A DNA stretch of 20,744 bases from JBBQCW01 sp038319025 (lineage in GTDB: Bacteria; Actinomycetota; Thermoleophilia; Solirubrobacterales; Solirubrobacteraceae), in assembly GCA_038319025.1 (NCBI GenBank), contig JBBQCW010000028.1, positions 1 to 20,744 of the forward strand, in the 5' to 3' direction. The position numbers and the translations under genes were made by a program. The notes beneath the pieces were generated by a model, which was given only the letters and a program-made list of their open reading frames with translations, ran no database searches and was not told the origin of the DNA. Each line of letters begins with the position of its first letter. Position 1 is the stretch's first letter. This document shows, one piece after another, positions 1 through 5,859 of the stretch.

Positions 1-29
1 GCGTCGGCCGCTTCCTCTACGTTCTTCAT
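1..29 (-). CDS. 5' end of an unidentified gene leaving the window (partial)
   Basis: An ATG at 29-27 on the minus strand opens a frame reading MKNVEEAAD to the window edge. It is preceded by a clear GAGGAG Shine-Dalgarno sequence (complement of 37-42) with a 7-nt spacer, which is why I call it. Only nine full codons are visible, so no function can be assigned. It lies downstream of, and on the same strand as, the hydrolase, hemolysin III and baeRF genes and may be the last member of that leftward run. Confidence 0.6.
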
Positions 30-125
30 GGTGGTTCTCCTCGTCTCGAATGGATGACTTCGCACTCGCCACGCTGCCAACGACAGCGGACGAGGCGGGA
101 GAACCGCCACCTCAAGTTCTACGAG

Positions 126-827
126 CTACGGGACAACCTCCCGGTAGATGCCTTCCAGCGGAGGGGCGACCGCAAGGATCAGCGGCAGGTCCAGACCCGA
201 CAGGACAGAACGCAAGGCGTGATCGATCTGTCGCGCGTACTGGCGCATCCGAACCTTCTGCCCTTCGGACCCCTGCAGACGACCGCTGGCGGAGCGATCG
301 TTGATCGACGCCTTGCCCACGGAACTGGCGATATCGGTGGGCAGACCGTTGACGTGGACCTCGGTGGCCGCGGCGTCAGGCGCGATCTCCAGCAGCCGGA
401 CCGACCCCTGTGCGATGGCGAGAACGTAGGCCGCCTGCGGGAACGTCACCGTGCGCAGCAGCGGCTTGACGTGGAAGCGATCGGAAACTTCGACGATCGT
501 GGTGACGGTGTTGGGAATGCGGAACGAGCGCAGCCCGTTGGCGGTGACGAACACGGCGAGTCCATGGGACTGGCGCGTCCAGAAGGCGTCGTCGTCGATG
601 AGGTCGTGGAGCGACTCCTCGATGCTCGCCACATCGTGCTTGTCGGCCTCAGCCTCGTGCAGTTGCTCGACCGCCGTGGCCGTGAGGTTCTTGAGCTCGA
701 TCCGGTCGGCCTGAGCCTCGTGGGGAATCGGGTTCGTGGGGAGGTAGATCGACACGCTGGCAGGCCGACGGGCCGTGAGCAGACGCTCGATGTCGGCGCG
801 GGTGGGGATATCCGTGTGGTGAGCCAT
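126..827 (-). CDS. baeRF-type (eRF1-like) domain protein, C-terminally short
   Basis: The product has 233 residues. It resembles bacterial archaeo-eukaryotic release factor (baeRF) family proteins, which share folds with eRF1 and are proposed to act on ribosomes. Family-like motifs are SIYLPT (26-31), DRIELKNL (41-48), FWTRQSHGLAVF (82-93) and VSDRFHVKPLL (114-124), plus a conserved-looking segment at 171-198 (GKASINDRS, GSEGQKVR). From memory, relatives run to about 350-380 residues, but this one stops after IYREVVP. None of the three frames in the next 100 bp restores a recognisable C-terminus, and a new gene with its own ribosome-binding site begins at 29. It therefore looks truncated rather than frameshifted. 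The ATG at 827 follows the hemolysin III stop by 15 bp, so cotranscription is likely. The exact baeRF subfamily is uncertain. Confidence 0.75.
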   Translation of the reverse strand: MAHHTDIPTRADIERLLTARRPASVSIYLPTNPIPHEAQADRIELKNLTATAVEQLHEAEADKHDVASIEESLHDLIDDDAFWTRQSHGLAVFVTANGLRSFRIPNTVTTIVEVSDRFHVKPLLRTVTFPQAAYVLAIAQGSVRLLEIAPDAAATEVHVNGLPTDIASSVGKASINDRSASGRLQGSEGQKVRMRQYARQIDHALRSVLSGLDLPLILAVAPPLEGIYREVVP

Positions 828-842
828 AGGCCCACATGTCTA

Positions 843-1511
843 TCAGCCCGCTACCGGCAGCACCCAGCCTGCCATCGCCACGACGTGCGCGGCGGCGGCG
901 GTGATGACCAGCGCGTGAAAGACCTCGTGGTATCCGAAAGTCCGCGGCCACGGATCAGGGCGCTGCGTCGCGTAGACGATGGCCCCCACCGAGTAGAGCA
1001 GCCCGCCGGCGCCGAGCAGCAAAAGCGGCCAGAGAGGCAACGCGGTGAATAGCTGGGGAAGCGCGAGCAGGGCCACCCAGCCCAGCGCGAGGTAAGTGGC
1101 GGCCGTCAGCCACCGGGGGGCGTCGATCCAGGCGACCGACAGGACTACGCCGAGCAATGCGCCGACCCACACGCCGACGAGCACGATCACCTGCGTCGTC
1201 CCGTGCAGAACGAGCAGCGCGATCGGCGTGTAGCTCGCGGCGATGAACACGAAGATCGTGCTGTGATCCAGGCGTCGCAACAACGGGCGCCAGCGCGGGC
1301 TGCCGCGCCACCGGTGGTACATCCCGCTGCCGGCAAAGAGAGCGCAAAGACCCACGCCGTAGACCACCGCGGCGCCTCGAGCCACGCCGCCGTGCGCGAT
1401 CACGACGAGCACCACCGCGGCGACCGACGCCGCCCAGAACGCGTAGGCGTGTGACACGCCGCGCAGCCGGGGTTGATCGCGCAGGTGCTCGATCAGATGC
1501 GGCGCCCGCAT
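843..1511 (-). CDS. Hemolysin III / PAQR-family (TrhA-like) membrane protein
   Basis: The product has 222 residues and about seven hydrophobic segments, the usual size and layout of bacterial hemolysin III (PAQR superfamily) proteins. Family motifs are RGVSHA (17-22), SGMYH (62-66, usually S-A-x-Y-H), LDHSTIF (81-87) and FGYHEVFHALV (192-202). His66, His83, His195 and His199 are the positions expected to bind zinc in this fold. Relatives are linked to membrane-lipid and energy homeostasis; the haemolysin name is historical. The ATG overlaps the upstream hydrolase stop (TGATG at 1513-1509), indicating translational coupling. baeRF follows 15 bp downstream. Confidence 0.9.
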   Translation of the reverse strand: MRAPHLIEHLRDQPRLRGVSHAYAFWAASVAAVVLVVIAHGGVARGAAVVYGVGLCALFAGSGMYHRWRGSPRWRPLLRRLDHSTIFVFIAASYTPIALLVLHGTTQVIVLVGVWVGALLGVVLSVAWIDAPRWLTAATYLALGWVALLALPQLFTALPLWPLLLLGAGGLLYSVGAIVYATQRPDPWPRTFGYHEVFHALVITAAAAHVVAMAGWVLPVAG

Positions 1512-2449
1512 CAGGCCGCCTGAAGCGCGTGCTCGACCATCAGCTCGCGCACGTAGGCGTCGTCCGTCTCGGCCGGAGATGTCGCCGCGATGAAATCGTG
1601 GATAGCCGATACGAAACGGACGGGCTCGTCGCGGAAGGGGAAATGCCCTGCCTCCGGGAACACTTCCAACCGGCTGTGGGGGATCAGCGCGTGCGCCGCG
1701 TGAGCGTGCGCGACCGGAATGATCGGATCGCGGTCGCCCCAGATGATCAGCGTCGGCATCGCCGCGGCCAGGTAGAGGCGGTCGCTGGCGTCCACACGCT
1801 GGCCTCCTGGATCGATCACTGAGCGCGCGGTGTGCAGGAACGCACGTTGCGCGCCGGCATCGGCGAGGGAGGCAAACCCCTCCGCCGCGCCGAGCATGTC
1901 GGAGCTGGGACGCAGACCCAGCCGGGCGATGAGCCCGCCGATCGCGGTGCCCGCACCGATCAGCGCAGAGCTGAAGAGCAGCGGCAGCACCAACTCTGAG
2001 CCGGGGAGCGTGGCGGCGCGCAGCATGAGATGCACGTCGCGGCCCAGACCGCCGCTGGAGACCAGCACCAGTCGGTCGACGCGCTCAGGGAATTGGTAGG
2101 CCATCTGGAGGGCGATCCCGCCTCCCAGCGAGTGCCCCACCACCGTCGCACGCTCGATGCCGAGCGCGACCAGCAGGTCGCGAACGCCGCTGGCGTGTGC
2201 CCCGAGCGAGTAATCGCCCTGGGGCTTGGCCGACTCACCGTGGCCCAACAGGTCTGGCGCGATTACGGTGTAGTGCTCGGCCAACCCAGGCATCACATCC
2301 CCCCAACTTTGCGAGTTGGAGGTGATGCCGTGGATCAGCACCAGCGCAGGCCCGTTGCCACGAACGCGGTAGCGGACCAGGTGCCCGTGGAGTCGGATAC
2401 TGCGTTCCTCGCCCAGTGCGTCGGGCACCGACGCTTTGTTTTTCGCCAT
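1511..2449 (-). CDS. Alpha/beta-fold hydrolase (cytoplasmic)
   Basis: The product is 312 residues from the ATG at 2449; an upstream in-frame GTG at 2464 would add five residues, and neither has a good Shine-Dalgarno. In numbering from the GTG, it shows the oxyanion strand LIHGITSN (43-50), DLLGHGES (71-78), the nucleophile elbow GHSLGG with Ser112, WGDRDPIIP with catalytic Asp246, and EAGHFP with His274. These form a full alpha/beta hydrolase triad. The GHGES/GHSLGG style matches the haloalkane dehalogenase, epoxide hydrolase and esterase group, and the substrate cannot be told. There is no signal peptide. It is the first gene of a leftward operon with hemolysin III and is divergent from the MerR-type gene, which may control it. 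Confidence 0.88.
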   Translation of the reverse strand: MAKNKASVPDALGEERSIRLHGHLVRYRVRGNGPALVLIHGITSNSQSWGDVMPGLAEHYTVIAPDLLGHGESAKPQGDYSLGAHASGVRDLLVALGIERATVVGHSLGGGIALQMAYQFPERVDRLVLVSSGGLGRDVHLMLRAATLPGSELVLPLLFSSALIGAGTAIGGLIARLGLRPSSDMLGAAEGFASLADAGAQRAFLHTARSVIDPGGQRVDASDRLYLAAAMPTLIIWGDRDPIIPVAHAHAAHALIPHSRLEVFPEAGHFPFRDEPVRFVSAIHDFIAATSPAETDDAYVRELMVEHALQAA

Positions 2450-2452
2450 AGC

Positions 2453-2472
2453 TTGATGATACACCGATCAAT
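2453..2472. promoter_or_regulatory. Inverted repeat between divergent hydrolase and MerR genes
   Basis: TTGAT (2453-2457) and ATCAA (2467-2471) form an inverted repeat with a 9-nt spacer, immediately between two divergent starts. The right part contains ACCGATCAAT (2463-2472), which recurs exactly at 10579-10588. Its position is suited to an autoregulatory operator for the adjacent MerR-family protein. MerR operators are usually longer dyads, so this is a candidate only. Confidence 0.35.
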
Positions 2473-2477
2473 GTCTC

Positions 2478-3242
2478 ATGGAACACCGTAAGATCCGCGG
2501 CGTGCCGGCCAAGCCCAAGACGGACATGACCATCGACGAGCTCGCCCGGGAGACCGGGATGACCGTGCGCAACATCCGCGCCCACCAGTCGCGCGGCCTG
2601 CTGCCGCCCCCTGAGGTGCGCGCGCGAACCGGGTACTACGGCGCTGCGCACGTCGCGCGGCTCGGGCTGATCCAGGACCTGCAGGCCAACGGGTACAACC
2701 TGGCCGCGATCAAGCACCTACTGGAATCCTCCGACGGCTCTGCCGAGGATCTGCTGGGGTTTGCGCGGACGCTGCTCGCGCCGTACGACAGCGAGCAGCC
2801 GGAGGTCGTCGAACTCGCCGAGCTCAATGATCGGTTCGGGCAGAAGGGCGACCACAAGGTGCTGGCCCGCGCCGAGCGCCTGGGTCTCGTCGTGCCGCTG
2901 GGTGAGGATCGCTACGAGGTGCCGAGCCCAACGGTGCTGCGGGCCGGCGAGGCGGTGCTCGCCCTCGGCGTCCCGTTGGACAAGGCCTTGGACATCGTCG
3001 AGCGGGTCACGAAAAACGCCGACAGCGTAAGCCGCACCTTCGTGAAGCTCTTTGTGGAGCAGGTGTGGAAGCCCTTCGATGACGCCGGTCGCCCCCAGGA
3101 CGACTGGCCGGAGGTGCAGCAGACACTCGAACAGCTGCGTCCATTGGTCAGCGACACGTTCATGGCCGTGTTCCAGCAGCGCATGACGCAGGAGATCGAG
3201 TCAGCGTTCGGCCGTGAACTGGAGAAGCGCGCGAAGGGCTGA
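2478..3242 (+). CDS. MerR-family transcriptional regulator
   Basis: The product has 254 residues. The N-terminal winged-helix region reads MTIDELARETGMTVRNIRAHQS (17-38), then RGLLPPPE and TGYYGAAHVARLGLIQDLQANGYNLAAIKHLL (51-82). This is the MerR HTH plus wing and the start of the dimerisation helix. The remaining 170 residues are helical, without the metal-binding cysteines of MerR/CueR types, so an organic-ligand or ligand-free role is more likely. Starts at 2502 (GTG) and 2526 (ATG, just before the HTH) are possible; no start has a strong ribosome-binding site, so the longest is listed. It is divergent from the 2449 hydrolase and convergent with the 3256 gene. Confidence 0.88.
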   Translation: MEHRKIRGVPAKPKTDMTIDELARETGMTVRNIRAHQSRGLLPPPEVRARTGYYGAAHVARLGLIQDLQANGYNLAAIKHLLESSDGSAEDLLGFARTLLAPYDSEQPEVVELAELNDRFGQKGDHKVLARAERLGLVVPLGEDRYEVPSPTVLRAGEAVLALGVPLDKALDIVERVTKNADSVSRTFVKLFVEQVWKPFDDAGRPQDDWPEVQQTLEQLRPLVSDTFMAVFQQRMTQEIESAFGRELEKRAKG

Positions 3243-3249
3243 GCAGCCC
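3236..3249 (+). terminator. Short hairpin at the end of the MerR gene
   Basis: GGGCT-gagc-AGCCC (3236-3249) overlaps the stop codon and is followed by a T-rich stretch (3254-3261). The stem is only five base pairs, so it is a weak intrinsic terminator candidate between convergent genes. Confidence 0.3.
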
Positions 3250-3255
3250 AGGGGT

Positions 3256-4146
3256 TTATTTGCCCAAGAAGCGCTGCACCCGGGCCACGACGTCGGCCGG
3301 GTGCTGCATGAAGAAGCCGTGCGCAGCGTCCGCATATTCGTGCAGCTTCGCGTTGGGCAGCTTCTTGGCGAGGTACCGATCGTTGGCCACCGGGAGCAGT
3401 TGGTCCTGCGTACCCTCGCCGATCAGGACCGGCATTCGGATGCGCGCCGACCTCAGACCCGCCGGATCGGTGCCACCCAGCCACTTGCTGCTGGCCACGA
3501 GCTGGGCTTGAATCACCGCCGCAGGGGCCGCGGGTACAGCGTTCGGGAACGCGCTGAACCCGTTGATGTACGCCGTCAGGAACGTGCCCTTGTCGGCCGG
3601 GAACAAGAAGCTCGCCAAGCCGAGCAGGCCGCCGCCGCCGGCGTTGGTCAGCGCGCTCAACGCGGCGCCGCTGGGCAGCGTGCCCTTGCCGTCGCCGGGC
3701 GCGGTGGCAGCCAGCACGAGCCGGCGCACCTGCGACGGATGACCCGCGGCCAGCGCCTGGGCGATCATGCCGCCCAGCGACCAGCCGAGCACGTCGGCGT
3801 GGCGCAGATGCAGCGCGCGCATGAACGAGGCGACGTCGTTACCCATCCGGCCGATGGTCAACGGAGCGGTGCCCAGCGTGCTGCTGCGGATCCCCGGGTT
3901 GTCGATCGTGATGACCCGACGGTGGGCGGCCAAGGCGTCAAGGAAGCCCGCCGGCCAGCTGTCCATCGTGCCGGACAAGCCCATGATCATCACCAGCGGC
4001 CGGCCGCGGCCCACCGACCGATATCCGATCGTTCCCTGCCCGGCGTGGACAGTGCGGATCGGCGCCGCGGTGATTGACGCAGCACCGCTCGTCGCCGGGA
4101 CGGCGAGGGCGGCGATGAGAAGAAGCAGGGCGAGGGGTGTGCGCAC
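3256..4146 (-). CDS. Secreted alpha/beta hydrolase
   Basis: The product has 296 residues from the GTG at 4146. A TTG at 4185 would add 13 residues before the signal peptide, and the shorter form gives a textbook Sec signal (VRTPLALLLLIAALAVPATSGA). In 296-residue numbering the triad is Ser123 in GWSLGG, Asp248 in TQDQLLP and His276 in DAAHGFF. MIMGLSG near residue 56 supplies the oxyanion turn. The MGLSGTMDSW and DNPGIRSS patterns are typical of actinobacterial exported alpha/beta hydrolases of unknown substrate. It is divergent from the S1 protease gene, with about 165 bp between starts, and convergent with the MerR gene 13 bp away. Confidence 0.85.
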   Translation of the reverse strand: MRTPLALLLLIAALAVPATSGAASITAAPIRTVHAGQGTIGYRSVGRGRPLVMIMGLSGTMDSWPAGFLDALAAHRRVITIDNPGIRSSTLGTAPLTIGRMGNDVASFMRALHLRHADVLGWSLGGMIAQALAAGHPSQVRRLVLAATAPGDGKGTLPSGAALSALTNAGGGGLLGLASFLFPADKGTFLTAYINGFSAFPNAVPAAPAAVIQAQLVASSKWLGGTDPAGLRSARIRMPVLIGEGTQDQLLPVANDRYLAKKLPNAKLHEYADAAHGFFMQHPADVVARVQRFLGK

Positions 4147-4234
4147 GCCGACGAATGTATTGAACGATTGCGCCCCGCGCGCCAACCGAGATCAGAAACG
4201 GTTGATGCCCCAGGGTCTGGGTACGCCGACGCCC

Positions 4235-4257
4235 CAGCAGGTCAAAACGGCCTGCTG
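4235..4257. promoter_or_regulatory. Inverted repeat in the divergent promoter region of two exported enzymes
   Basis: CAGCAGG (4235-4241) and CCTGCTG (4251-4257) are perfect 7-bp arms with a 9-nt spacer. They sit 55 bp upstream of the S1 protease start and 89 bp upstream of the divergent hydrolase start. The element could be a regulator site or a leader hairpin; no regulator can be named. Confidence 0.3.
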
Positions 4258-4312
4258 TCGATCGACGTCTGTGGGCGCCCACGCTGGTGCCTCGGGCAAG
4301 AGGAGTCCTCTC

Positions 4313-5140
4313 ATGCAGTCTCGATCCATCCGTCGCGCCGTGCTCGTGACGCTCACCGCCGTATGCGTGCTCGCCCCGACCGTCGCCACAGCGGCGCCGA
4401 CCTGGGGGCCAGCCGCAACCGCTCCAGTTCATCCGGGCGTACAGACCGTCACCTCGGGCGGCCAGTGCACCGCCAACTTCATCTACACGTCACGTACCGG
4501 CAGCGTGTACATCGGGCAGGCCGCGCACTGTTCGGGAACCGGCGCTGCGACGGAAACCGACGGCTGCAGCTCGGCGTCACTGCCGCTCGGCACCCCGGTC
4601 GCCGTCGCGGGAGCGAGCAAGCCCGGCAAGCTGGTCTACAACTCGTGGATCACGATGCACGCCCGCGGCGAGAAGGATCCGGACGCGTGCGCCTACAACG
4701 ACCTGGCGCTCGTCAAGCTCGACAAGGCGGACGCGGCCAAGGTCAATCCGTCAATCCCCTTGTTCGGTGGACCGACCGGTATCGGCGGTCCCAGCGCCCA
4801 AGGTGATCAGGTGTACAGCTACGGCAACTCGTCGCTGCGCAACGGCATCACGCAACTGAGCCCCAAACGAGGCGTCGTCGTCCAGACCGACGGCAACGGA
4901 TGGAGCCGCGTCGTGTACACGGTCACCCAGGGCATCCCCGGTGACTCGGGCAGCGCGTTCCTGAACGCTGACGGCGCCGCCATCGGCATCCTCAGCACTG
5001 TCGCCATCGCCCCGCTCGCCGGTTCGAACGGCGTCGGCGACCTGGGCCGCGAGCTGGCCTACGCCCAGGCCCATGCGGGCATCAGCGGGCTGAAGCTGGC
5101 GAAGGGCACGGAGCCCTTCGACGCCAACGCCATCGGCTGA
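4313..5140 (+). CDS. Secreted S1-family (trypsin-like) serine protease
   Basis: The product has 275 residues from the ATG at 4313, chosen because AGGAG (4301-4305) lies 7 nt upstream and the protein then starts with a signal peptide (RRAVLVTLTAVCVLAPTVATA, cleavage near 27-28). The open frame extends far upstream, but that part lies across the divergent gene. The catalytic triad is His72 (QAAHC), Asp130 (YNDLALVKL) and Ser212 (GIPGDSGSAF). Cys52/Cys73 and Cys85/Cys126 are plausible disulfides. There is no obvious long propeptide. It is an extracellular endopeptidase of the chymotrypsin fold; specificity is unknown. It ends in a strong hairpin shared with the convergent lipoprotein gene. Confidence 0.9.
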   Translation: MQSRSIRRAVLVTLTAVCVLAPTVATAAPTWGPAATAPVHPGVQTVTSGGQCTANFIYTSRTGSVYIGQAAHCSGTGAATETDGCSSASLPLGTPVAVAGASKPGKLVYNSWITMHARGEKDPDACAYNDLALVKLDKADAAKVNPSIPLFGGPTGIGGPSAQGDQVYSYGNSSLRNGITQLSPKRGVVVQTDGNGWSRVVYTVTQGIPGDSGSAFLNADGAAIGILSTVAIAPLAGSNGVGDLGRELAYAQAHAGISGLKLAKGTEPFDANAIG

Positions 5141-5155
5141 TCAAGGGCCGGTCGG

Positions 5156-5186
5156 TCAAGCGGGCGCGCTCACCACGCCCGCTTGA
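5156..5186. terminator. Bidirectional hairpin terminator between convergent genes
   Basis: Perfect 11-bp arms TCAAGCGGGCG (5156-5166) and CGCCCGCTTGA (5176-5186) enclose a 9-nt loop. It lies 15 bp after the S1 protease stop and 21 bp beyond the stop of the opposing lipoprotein gene. There is no long T tract, as is common in high-GC actinobacteria, so it can serve both strands. Confidence 0.75.
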
Positions 5187-5207
5187 CACCCGGCTGCTTT
5201 GGGCTCG

Positions 5208-5735
5208 CTAGGAGCCGATCCAGACGGCCTTGTAGTACGCGTAGACGTGGTTCGGGTTGCGGATCCTGCCGTTGACGTCGCGGGTGCTGAACCACTCACC
5301 CGAGATGCAGTATCCGTTGTCGCACGTCTCTGGGAACCGGTCCGAGCTGACGTGGACGCTGTTCACGATCTTGGCGTCGGCGTAATAGAAGTTGACGAGC
5401 TGGTTCGAACTCTGCAGCGTGAAGCACACGTAGTTGTAGTACTTGGCCTTGTACTGAAAGTCGCTGGAGTGTCCCGAGTTCGGCTTCCCGCCCTTGCAGA
5501 AGCTCTTGTAGCCCTCGGCGGATGTAGTGAAGTAGGGGTCGCAACCGCTGCTGGAGCTGCCGCAGTCGATTCCGGCGTAGTAGCCGAGCTTCGGCGGAGC
5601 CGACGATGCACCCAGGCGCGTGGTGGGCACCGTGGAGGTGCTGGAGCTGCTCGATGACGAACCGGAACTCCCGCAGGCGGCGAGGCCGACGGAGAGGACG
5701 GCGAACAGAGTCAGGACGATCGCGCGCTGGCGCAA
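5208..5735 (-). CDS. Small six-cysteine lipoprotein, function unknown
   Basis: The product has 175 residues from a TTG start at 5735, supported by a perfect AGGAGG (complement of 5741-5746) 5 nt upstream. The N-terminus is a lipoprotein signal with lipobox LAAC (Cys21), so it is exported and lipid-anchored. A Ser-rich flexible linker (22-36) follows. The folded part holds six cysteines (58, 65, 80, 104, 138, 143), enough for three disulfides, and is rich in Tyr/Phe and Asn. I recognise no domain. It is divergent from the papain-like lipoprotein gene at 5860 and might share regulation with it. Confidence 0.8.
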   Translation of the reverse strand: MRQRAIVLTLFAVLSVGLAACGSSGSSSSSSSTSTVPTTRLGASSAPPKLGYYAGIDCGSSSSGCDPYFTTSAEGYKSFCKGGKPNSGHSSDFQYKAKYYNYVCFTLQSSNQLVNFYYADAKIVNSVHVSSDRFPETCDNGYCISGEWFSTRDVNGRIRNPNHVYAYYKAVWIGS

Positions 5736-5755
5736 GGGTTCCTCCTAGTGGACGT

Positions 5756-5773
5756 TCCGGGCTAATTCCCGGA
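5756..5773. promoter_or_regulatory. Hairpin upstream of the six-cysteine lipoprotein
   Basis: TCCGGG (5756-5761) and CCCGGA (5768-5773) pair around CTAATT. The element lies about 20 bp upstream of the TTG start of the leftward lipoprotein, in its leader or promoter region. It may be a leader hairpin or operator. Confidence 0.25.
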
Positions 5774-5781
5774 CGCCCGAG

Positions 5782-5802
5782 TACCGTACAGACTTACCGT
5801 AC
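5782..5802. promoter_or_regulatory. Twin TACCGTAC direct repeats between divergent lipoprotein genes
   Basis: TACCGTAC occurs at 5782-5789 and 5795-5802, 13 bp start to start. Each half carries a GTAC palindrome core. The complement gives TACGGT, which fits the actinobacterial -10 pattern TANNNT for the leftward gene. This is a candidate operator or promoter for either lipoprotein gene. Confidence 0.35.
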
Positions 5803-5859
5803 GGGTGTCGATATGTTTTCTCCGGCGCTGTCGAGCACGCCATCGACCACAATGGATCC

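Noticed and set aside
54..1052. 332-codon plus-strand frame
   Set aside because: It covers baeRF and part of hemolysin III in antisense; the product is Arg/Asp/Gly-rich without motifs.
2463..2472. Transposon end or inverted terminal repeat paired with 10579-10588
   Set aside because: The two 10-mers are in the same orientation, no transposase lies between them and no target duplication is visible; a shared regulatory site is the simpler reading.
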